Source: Bacteroidales bacterium UBA5762 | GTDB lineage: Bacteria > Bacteroidota > Bacteroidia > Bacteroidales > TTA-H9 | Assembly: GCA_002418865.1 (NCBI GenBank) | Contig: DIEY01000012.1 | Coordinates: forward strand, 23,864 to 36,499 | Length of the DNA stretch: 12,636 nucleotides | Direction: 5' to 3' | In this document: positions 7,967 through 12,636 of the stretch, one piece after another | Numbering within the stretch: the stretch's first letter is position 1 | How the letters are laid out: each line of letters begins with the position of its first letter | Position numbers and translations under genes: made by a program | The notes under the pieces: generated by a model | Databases searched by the model: none | What the model saw: only the letters and a program-made list of their open reading frames with translations | Told to the model about the DNA's origin: nothing

Positions 7967-8941
7967 TCAGTAATATTTTTGGTCTTTTAAGAATCTACCC
8001 ACATAATCGATAATTCCATCGTGCAAAGATGTAAAATTAGGAGCAAGACCCGTTGCTTCGAGTTTATGAATATCGGCCTGTGTAAAATACTGATATTTAT
8101 CGCGTATGTCTATAGGAGTATCAATAAATTCAATGGCTGGGGGAAGCTCGAGAGCCTCGAATACTGCCTCTGCAAGCCGAAGAAATGGTTCTGCTTTCCC
8201 TGTGCCCAGATTATAAATTCCAGAAACAGGTCTGTTTTTCCAAAAGCGAATCAAAGTTTCTACTACATCGAAAACATAAATAAAGTCTCTTTTCTGCATT
8301 CCATCGGCATAATCAGGTCTGTGCGAACGAAATAGCCTTACTTTGCCTGTTTTTCTGATTTGATTAACTGAATGAAAAATTACAGACGCCATCCGATTTT
8401 TATGATATTCATTAGGCCCATAAACATTGAAAAACTTAAAACCAGCCCAAAATGGAGGGGCTATTTCCTGCTGAAGAACCCATTTGTCGAATTCATTCTT
8501 TGAAATGCCATAAGGATTCAATGGTTGAAGAAAAGGGATAAGATGATGATCGTCACTATATCCCAACTCTCCTGCACCATACGTAGCAGCACTCGAGGCA
8601 TATAGTAAAGGTATTTGATATTGACTGCAAAAATCGAAGATCTGTTTGGAATAATTGAGATTGAGAACATCGAATACTTTCTCATTCATTTCGGTCGTAT
8701 CGGTACGGGCGCCTAAATGAAAAACAACCTCAATATCAGCAGAAAGCTCATGAGCACGTCGCAAAAAATCTTCTCTGGGTACGCACAGAGCATAATGTTT
8801 ATTTATCCAATTTGGTTTTTTAAGATTTGACGAAAAATCATCGACTAAAATCAGATTTTCGTAACCCAATTCATTCAATTTGCCTACAAGGCAACTCCCA
8901 ATAAATCCCGCAGCTCCAGTAACGATAATTTTTTTTGGCAT
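7967..8941 (-). CDS. hldD: ADP-L-glycero-D-manno-heptose 6-epimerase
   Basis: HldD converts ADP-D-glycero-D-manno-heptose to the L-glycero form, the last step in making the activated heptose used in the LPS inner core. The 324-residue protein is an extended short-chain dehydrogenase. It has the dinucleotide-binding motif GAAGFIGS at 9-16, a family-specific GARTDTTE at 77-84, SSAATYG at 116-122, and the catalytic pair Y144/K148 (YGISK). FFNVYGPNEYHKNRMASV at 170-187 is close to the heptose epimerase signature (HKGRMASV in the E. coli protein) and separates this enzyme from UDP-glucose epimerases. It is slightly longer than the 310-residue E. coli enzyme. It lies 48 bases downstream of mqnB on the same strand, so the two may share a transcript, although the pathways are unrelated. 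Confidence 0.93.
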   Translation of the reverse strand: MPKKIIVTGAAGFIGSCLVGKLNELGYENLILVDDFSSNLKKPNWINKHYALCVPREDFLRRAHELSADIEVVFHLGARTDTTEMNEKVFDVLNLNYSKQIFDFCSQYQIPLLYASSAATYGAGELGYSDDHHLIPFLQPLNPYGISKNEFDKWVLQQEIAPPFWAGFKFFNVYGPNEYHKNRMASVIFHSVNQIRKTGKVRLFRSHRPDYADGMQKRDFIYVFDVVETLIRFWKNRPVSGIYNLGTGKAEPFLRLAEAVFEALELPPAIEFIDTPIDIRDKYQYFTQADIHKLEATGLAPNFTSLHDGIIDYVGRFLKDQKYY

Positions 8942-8989
8942 TAAAACGAAAGAAATAAAACAATCAATCAGATCAAAAGATTATACATT

Positions 8990-9676
8990 TTAACGTGGAA
9001 GCACATTCAGGGCTTCATGAACTGAAAAAGTAAGGTTCTGAATAGCTTTTTCTATGTCCCATCCTTCTTCATCAGGGGGACCAATATAATTTGAAACCGC
9101 TCTTAATTCAATAAAAGGCACTTCACTGGCAAGACAGCTAAAGAAGAAGGCACCACCTTCTTGAGTCTCGATATCGGCCTCTATATTAGAATGATAGGTA
9201 TTGGGACGTCTTTCGGTAAGATTTACCAAATTAACTGTAGCTCCACGAGCCGTTGCCAGATTCTTGAACCCCATTACTTGATTGAAATGAGGATTCTGCA
9301 ATATAGTATTCTTACAAGCAGTAGGCAAACTGGTATCAAACCCCATGTCCTGTAAGTACTTAAACCCAGCATCATCACTCATCCCGAATTCAGGAAAAAA
9401 TTCTTCATTTACGTTAAGCACCGTACCAGGAGAAAATTCCTTTCGAAAAGAACTGCATATTCCAGCATCGAGCACTAAATTATATTGGGTATTTTGCAGA
9501 GCCTTTCCTACTCCAAAAGCAGTAGCTACCATGCCCATACCTGTCACCAATACATCAATGCGATGCTCACCATATCGAAAAGAATAATTGTTTCCAGAAT
9601 ACTTACGTAAAAAGCTAAACCCATCCATCAAAGGCTTTGCCTCCAGCCAAGTGGCTGTAACTAATAAAATACGCAT
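8990..9676 (-). CDS. mqnB: Futalosine hydrolase
   Basis: MqnB releases hypoxanthine from futalosine to give dehypoxanthine futalosine in the alternative menaquinone pathway. The 228-residue protein has the nucleosidase fold related to MTA/SAH nucleosidase. An N-terminal strand carries an acidic residue (LVTATWLEAKPL, E12), GMGMVATAFG lies at 46-55, and LDAGICSSF at 69-77. The substrate region contains ARGATVNLVN (143-152) and ETQEGGAFF (170-178). LRAVSNYIG (191-199) has Asn where MTA nucleosidases have the catalytic Asp, which fits futalosine hydrolases. One oddity is Q172: related enzymes usually have Met in the equivalent Met-Glu pair that contacts the ribose. No other mqn gene is in the window. 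An MTA/SAH nucleosidase is the main alternative but less likely. Confidence 0.87.
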   Translation of the reverse strand: MRILLVTATWLEAKPLMDGFSFLRKYSGNNYSFRYGEHRIDVLVTGMGMVATAFGVGKALQNTQYNLVLDAGICSSFRKEFSPGTVLNVNEEFFPEFGMSDDAGFKYLQDMGFDTSLPTACKNTILQNPHFNQVMGFKNLATARGATVNLVNLTERRPNTYHSNIEADIETQEGGAFFFSCLASEVPFIELRAVSNYIGPPDEEGWDIEKAIQNLTFSVHEALNVLPR

Positions 9677-9716
9677 TATAAAAACTTTATGAATGTACTT
9701 TTATTTAATCTACTAT

Positions 9717-9745
9717 CAAAACTTAACCCGATTTCGAAGACAAAA
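9717..9745 (-). promoter_or_regulatory. Candidate promoter for mqnB-hldD
   Basis: On the minus strand, TTTTG at 9745-9741 is followed about 15 bases later by TTAAGTTTTG (9726-9717). This resembles the Bacteroidota TTTG / TAnnTTTG pair, though the -7 element has one extra base and the spacing is short. A second exact TAGTTTTG occurs at 9748-9741 without a good upstream TTTG. Either would start transcription 25-70 bases before mqnB. Confidence 0.3.
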
Positions 9746-10006
9746 CTATAAGACTTAGTATCAGTGGCCTTATTATGCTTTGCCCTTTCGTTTAGATTTG
9801 CTTGATGTGTGATATGATTGCTCTATTCTATTGCAAAATTATATTTTTTTTGAATAGCAAGTGAAATAAAACTCAAAAACAATCATTAAGGTGAGTATGA
9901 CCAATGAAAACATAAAACAACCATCGAAGCTCAACACTCTTTATATTTTTTTATTTTCAACAATTTAATTATAAGCGAACGCTTTGAAATGCTATCTGGA
10001 CTTTAA

Positions 10007-10029
10007 CACTGAAGGGTATTCTTCAAGTG
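10007..10029. terminator. Bulged hairpin, possible terminator of the Nudix gene
   Basis: CACTGAAG at 10007-10014 pairs with CTTCAAGTG at 10021-10029, giving eight base pairs with one bulged A and a six-base loop (GGTATT). On the minus strand it lies about 80 bases after the Nudix stop and is followed only by a short TTAAAG. It therefore lacks a proper U tract, and a role as terminator or as part of a small RNA is uncertain. A weaker five-pair stem (TGAAG/CTTCA, 10085-10105), followed by ATTTTAA on the minus strand, lies closer to the stop. Confidence 0.3.
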
Positions 10030-10108
10030 CTCAAATTAAATCTTTTAAAACTGTAAAATCCTTTTCAAGTTGAGGAGTTAAAATTGAAGGAAAAAGGATA
10101 CTTCATTT

Positions 10109-10744
10109 CTATTCATCATTCATTGAAGAAAGCATTTCGCACAACTCACTTAGAATCATTGCGGTAGCTCCCCAAATCTTCGTTTCACCCACGCAAAAAG
10201 CCGGAGCCTCTATAGGAGCTTCATTTGAGGCTTGAAAAACTTCAAAGTGTTTGTAATCATCATTCATAAGACAACTAAGCCGAATCTTAATCACCTTCTG
10301 TACCTCTTCGGGTTGAGGATAAAAATCATCACAGCCATCGGCAAGAGCAACAAATGGATAAATCATAAAATTGCTCAAGGGGAGATAAAGAGGGGTAAGC
10401 TGACCTAAAATGTTAACATGATTGCAATTGAGGGCAATTTCTTCGGCTGCTTCGCGTAGAGCAGTATCCATTAATGTTTTATCTTGAGGCTCACGGCGAC
10501 CACCCGGAAAAGAAATCTGCCCAGAATGTGGCCCCCCATCTTCAGTTCGATGAATAAATACGACTGCATAATCATCGGAATCTTCTACTAAAAGAACCAA
10601 AACCGCACTCTCTATGGGTATAGCATCTGCACGTGGAATATGTCTTCTACCCACGGGCGCCATTTTTTTCTGAGCATCCCAGCCGGGTAAATAACTCGAA
10701 AGCCTTTCCTGCAATTTGCTGATATCTATTGCCTTCCCCTTCAC
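10109..10744 (-). CDS. NudL-like CoA pyrophosphatase (Nudix hydrolase)
   Basis: This is predicted to hydrolyse the pyrophosphate bond of coenzyme A or its derivatives, giving 3',5'-ADP and phosphopantetheine. The 211-residue protein has the family signature HSGQISFPGG at 73-82, directly before a Nudix box running through REAAEEIAL (97-105). The spacing between the glycine pair and REA, and the Ala in place of Gly near the end of the box, match E. coli NudL as I recall it (ALREAEEEVAI). The C-terminal KIWGATAMILSELCEML also resembles NudL. Translation starts at GTG (10744): an in-frame stop lies three codons upstream, and the next ATG, codon 28, would remove the LPGWDAQKKM segment that I believe is conserved in Bacteroidota homologues. 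Other Nudix substrates cannot be excluded. It appears monocistronic. Confidence 0.88.
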   Translation of the reverse strand: MKGKAIDISKLQERLSSYLPGWDAQKKMAPVGRRHIPRADAIPIESAVLVLLVEDSDDYAVVFIHRTEDGGPHSGQISFPGGRREPQDKTLMDTALREAAEEIALNCNHVNILGQLTPLYLPLSNFMIYPFVALADGCDDFYPQPEEVQKVIKIRLSCLMNDDYKHFEVFQASNEAPIEAPAFCVGETKIWGATAMILSELCEMLSSMNDE

Positions 10745-10914
10745 AATTCGTTAATTTATTTTTGGATATCGATATATTCTATTCCTTCCTCAACTAATAA
10801 CAAAATAAATTATCTTTTGACTGCCATCAAACTGATTTTAATAAAATTATTCAAGAGGTAATTCCTCAACCATTAAATAAATGTATTTTGCCAACTAAAG
10901 CCTAATTTAATCGA

Positions 10915-10950
10915 TTTTTTGCTTCTGCTTTTACATAGTCATAAATTTTG
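10915..10950 (+). promoter_or_regulatory. Candidate distal promoter for clpS-nfeD-floA
   Basis: TTTTTTG at 10915-10921 is followed, after 20 bases, by TAAATTTTG at 10942-10950. This matches the Bacteroidota pattern TTTG-N19-21-TAnnTTTG apart from one extra base inside the -7 element. Transcripts would begin near 10956 and carry a leader of about 125 bases that includes the hairpin at 10979-11005. Confidence 0.4.
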
Positions 10951-10978
10951 ATGATATGAAACCTTACTTTTTATTTTC

Positions 10979-11005
10979 AAAGCCTTAATAAAAGAAGAGG
11001 GCTTT
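10979..11005 (+). terminator. Weak hairpin in the clpS leader, possible attenuator
   Basis: AAAGCCTT (10979-10986) can pair with AGGGCTTT (10998-11005), eight pairs including one G-U, around an 11-base loop. It is followed by CATTTTATT. Only three pairs are G-C and the T tract is interrupted, so termination would be inefficient at best. On the minus strand the tail is A-rich, so the plus strand is the likelier direction. Confidence 0.3.
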
Positions 11006-11043
11006 CATTTTATTCAAACTTTGAACTGCATGACTTAAAATTC

Positions 11044-11073
11044 GTTGGGGTATTGAATTTTTTAGTACTTTTA
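11044..11073 (+). promoter_or_regulatory. Candidate proximal promoter for clpS
   Basis: GTTG at 11044-11047 and TACTTTTA at 11066-11073 are separated by 18 bases, which approximates the Bacteroidota -33/-7 pair with one mismatch in each element. It ends only 8 bases before the ATG at 11082, so the transcript would be nearly leaderless unless translation begins at the second ATG (11100). Confidence 0.35.
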
Positions 11074-11081
11074 TTGCCGGT

Positions 11082-11372
11082 ATGATTTACGATGTTTACA
11101 TGGAAAAAACCAAGGAAAAAACTATTACACAAGAAGTAACAGGCACCATCGATGTAAAGGATTTAATTCTTTTTAACGATGATGTAAATACTTTTGATTA
11201 TGTGATAGGATGTTTGGTCGAAGTATGCGGACACACTTATGAACAAGCGGAACAATGTGCCACTATAGCACATTTGAAAGGCAAATGTCCTATAAAAATA
11301 GGAACTTATGAGGAACTCAAACCTCTATGTGATGAGTTGACACGTCTGAAATTGACCGTCTCAATCAAATAG
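11082..11372 (+). CDS. clpS: ATP-dependent Clp protease adaptor ClpS
   Basis: ClpS recognises proteins with bulky hydrophobic N-terminal residues and delivers them to the AAA+ unfoldase of the Clp protease (ClpA, or ClpC in some lineages). The 96-residue protein has a flexible N-terminal tail (about 1-25), as needed for engagement of the unfoldase. The core then holds ILFNDDVNTFDYVI (29-42), whose N32/D33/D34 region corresponds to the residues that bind the substrate alpha-amino group. A helix with EQAEQCATIAHLKGKC (54-69) supplies the conserved His (H64), and the closing segment is IKIGTYEELKPLCDELT. The start could be the ATG at 11082 or the one at 11100, which begins MEKTKEK; the second would leave more room after the proximal promoter. 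The gene is four bases upstream of nfeD, so translational coupling is likely. Confidence 0.92.
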   Translation: MIYDVYMEKTKEKTITQEVTGTIDVKDLILFNDDVNTFDYVIGCLVEVCGHTYEQAEQCATIAHLKGKCPIKIGTYEELKPLCDELTRLKLTVSIK

Positions 11373-11376
11373 CCCT

Positions 11377-11841
11377 ATGAGCTGGAGCATTATCATCATT
11401 TTAATTGTAATTGGGCTAATATTTATGGTCCTCGAAATTCTGGTAATTCCCGGCACTTCGGTAGGAGGCATTGTAGCTCTGGCTTGTTTAGGCATTGCTA
11501 TATGGCAGAGTTTTGCTAACTATGGAATGACAGCTGGCTTGATTACATTAGGTGTTACTTTGCTTGTCAGTTTCTTGGCACTCTATTTTTCTTTGAAGTC
11601 GAAAACATGGAAGCGGCTTATGCTAACTGAGGAAAATACAGCAAAAGTAAATGTAATAGATGAAGACATCGTAAAACCCGGTAAACAAGGATTAACCATT
11701 TCAAGATTAGCACCAGCTGGAAAGGTCGAAATTGATGGTCAGGAATATGAAGCCCATACGTTCGGGGAATATGTAGATCCTGGTCAAAAGGTGATAGTCG
11801 TAAAGATTGAATTCAATAAAATTTATGTAAAATCCATTTAA
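11377..11841 (+). CDS. NfeD family membrane protein
   Basis: NfeD proteins are short membrane proteins encoded beside SPFH/flotillin proteins, and they are thought to help organise or regulate membrane microdomains. This one has 154 residues. It has an N-terminal hydrophobic helix (about 4-24) with VLEILVIPGTSVGG, two more hydrophobic segments (about 30-47 and 52-73), and a soluble C-terminal OB-fold-like domain (about 85-154). That domain contains VKPGKQGLTISRLAPAGKV and a GEYVDPGQKVIVVKIE stretch typical of the family. It lacks the N-terminal ClpP-like serine protease domain found in long NfeD proteins. The floA start follows 10 bases after its stop, which is the expected pairing. A role with FloA is established for the family; the details here are inferred. 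Confidence 0.88.
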   Translation: MSWSIIIILIVIGLIFMVLEILVIPGTSVGGIVALACLGIAIWQSFANYGMTAGLITLGVTLLVSFLALYFSLKSKTWKRLMLTEENTAKVNVIDEDIVKPGKQGLTISRLAPAGKVEIDGQEYEAHTFGEYVDPGQKVIVVKIEFNKIYVKSI

Positions 11842-11851
11842 TCAACATTTT

Positions 11852-12636
11852 ATGTCAACTACACTATTAATTATTATCATTGGACTGGCGGCCCTTTTTG
11901 GGTTATGGATCATTTTTTACTTTATTCCTGTAGGTTTATGGTTTTCAGCCTTAGTGAGTGGGGTGAGAATCTCATTGTTACAATTGATTTTGATGCGTTG
12001 GAGAAAAGTACCTCCCGCGGTCATAGTCAATAATCTGATTGCTGCCACAAAAGCTGGATTAAAGATCAATGCCAATGATCTTGAAACCCATTATTTAGCT
12101 GGAGGACGCGTAAAATCGGTAGTTAATGCTTTAATCTCGGCCGAAAAAGCCAATATGGGTTTAGACATCAAGACGGCCACTGCCATCGATTTGGCTGGAA
12201 GAGACGTATTTGAAGCGGTGCAAATGTCGGTTCAGCCTAAAGTAATAGATACTCCTCCGGTTACTGCCGTTGCAAAAGATGGAATTCAGCTCATAGCCAA
12301 AGCCAGAGTAACCGTTCGTGCAAACATTAGACAACTGGTTGGAGGTGCAGGCGAAGAAACCATACTCGCCCGAGTTGGAGAAGGCATAGTTTCGAGCATT
12401 GGCTCGGCCGAAAGCCATAAAATCGTGCTCGAAAACCCGGATTCTATATCTAAATTGGTGTTGCAAAAAGGACTCGACTCAGGTACGGCCTTCGAAATTC
12501 TTTCCATCGATATTGCTGATATAGATGTCGGCAAAAATATTGGAGCCGTTCTTCAGATGGATCAGGCTTATGCTGATAAGAACATCGCTCAAGCCAAGGC
12601 CGAAGAAAGAAGAGCCATGGCAGTGGCACTCGAACA
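11852..12636 (+). CDS. floA: Flotillin-like protein FloA, 3' end outside the window
   Basis: FloA is an SPFH-family scaffold of bacterial membrane microdomains. The frame is open from the ATG at 11852 to the window edge (261 codons). The N-terminus has a long hydrophobic region (about 4-48, including FYFIPVGLWFSALVSGV) expected to form a membrane anchor or hairpin. It is followed by the strongly conserved flotillin-like region: KAGLKINANDLETHYLAGG (67-85), AIDLAGRDVFEAVQMSV (111-127), ARVTVRANIRQLVGGAGEET (151-170) and GLDSGTAFEILSIDIADIDV (207-226). The start of the Ala/Glu-rich helical segment (DKNIAQAKAEERRAMAVALE) is visible before the cut. Compared with the 331-residue B. subtilis protein, about 70 residues are missing. 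It is last of the visible clpS-nfeD-floA cluster. Confidence 0.95.
   Translation, partial: MSTTLLIIIIGLAALFGLWIIFYFIPVGLWFSALVSGVRISLLQLILMRWRKVPPAVIVNNLIAATKAGLKINANDLETHYLAGGRVKSVVNALISAEKANMGLDIKTATAIDLAGRDVFEAVQMSVQPKVIDTPPVTAVAKDGIQLIAKARVTVRANIRQLVGGAGEETILARVGEGIVSSIGSAESHKIVLENPDSISKLVLQKGLDSGTAFEILSIDIADIDVGKNIGAVLQMDQAYADKNIAQAKAEERRAMAVALE

Larger units (their letters stand above)
9677..10108. other. 432-base non-coding stretch with several inverted repeats
   Basis: This gap lies between the mqnB start and the end of the Nudix gene, both on the minus strand. I find no convincing gene; the longest start-to-stop reading I noticed is a 23-codon frame at 9897-9968. It holds a candidate minus-strand promoter for mqnB (9717-9745) and several short inverted repeats: an imperfect pair at 9818-9828/9852-9860, the interrupted palindrome AAGCGAACGCTT at 9973-9984, a bulged hairpin at 10007-10029, and a weak hairpin at 10085-10105 just past the Nudix stop. 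The rest is low-complexity AT-rich sequence. Confidence 0.6.
10745..11081. other. 337-base divergent intergenic region between the Nudix gene and clpS
   Basis: There is no credible gene here. It must hold the start signals of both flanking operons. Visible on the plus strand are two promoter-like sites (10915-10950 and 11044-11073), a 10-codon frame starting at the ATG at 10956 (MKPYFLFSKP) and a hairpin at 10979-11005. I see no well-formed promoter for the minus-strand Nudix gene. Confidence 0.55.

Noticed and set aside
9818..9860. TTGCTCTATTC / GAATAGCAA inverted repeat around a T-run, considered as a terminator or IS end
   Set aside because: The T-run is in the loop rather than after the stem, the arms are imperfect, and there is no transposase or target duplication nearby.
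9897..9968. 23-codon frame starting MTNENIKQPSKL with AAGGTGAG just upstream
   Set aside because: The spacing to the ATG is too short for a usual ribosome site, the composition is that of AT-rich spacer, and there is no recognisable homology.
12161..12534. Open frames on the minus strand at the end of the window
   Set aside because: They lie opposite floA, whose plus-strand frame is strongly matched along its length; the minus-strand translations show no family motif.
1..12636. CRISPR arrays, tRNA or rRNA genes, insertion sequences, phage or defence genes
   Set aside because: No regularly spaced repeats, no tRNA-like cloverleaf and no transposase, integrase, nuclease-helicase or toxin-antitoxin proteins were seen. 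The window looks like core chromosome.

Overview
The window reads as chromosomal housekeeping sequence from a member of the Bacteroidota, probably Bacteroidales-like. It is AT-rich. Several upstream regions carry the Bacteroidota-type -7 element TAnnTTTG instead of a sigma70 -10 box, and few genes have a clear Shine-Dalgarno. The protein set fits: a ComEC without the C-terminal nuclease domain, the futalosine route to menaquinone (MqnB), heptose-containing LPS (HldD, so an outer membrane), ClpS, and an NfeD/FloA pair. I see no rRNA, tRNA, CRISPR array, insertion sequence, integrase or phage gene.

Layout. 45-1049 (-) is glyceraldehyde-3-phosphate dehydrogenase. 1275-3314 (+) is a ComEC/Rec2 channel protein whose 3' end overlaps, tail to tail, the 3' end of alanyl-tRNA synthetase (3291 to about 5924, -). 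6142-7939 (+) is a compact likely operon: a membrane-anchored M23 (LytM-type) endopeptidase, a short MerR-type regulator, and a small DUF2784-like membrane protein. It converges on 7967-9676 (-), where futalosine hydrolase mqnB is followed by heptose epimerase hldD. A 432-base gap with several short inverted repeats separates these from a NudL-like CoA pyrophosphatase (10109-10744, -, GTG start). After a 337-base divergent intergenic region comes a tight cluster, clpS - nfeD - floA (11082 to the window end, +), with floA cut off by the window edge.

The genes cover central carbon metabolism (GAPDH), translation (AlaS), DNA uptake (ComEC), envelope growth (M23 peptidase, HldD, NfeD/FloA microdomains), quinone synthesis (MqnB), nucleotide housekeeping (Nudix) and regulated proteolysis (ClpS). 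Two clusters link proteins that are not obviously related: the M23 peptidase with a MerR regulator and DUF2784, and ClpS with NfeD and FloA. They are the best leads here. I did not find a clearly undescribed system, and the other findings are modest.
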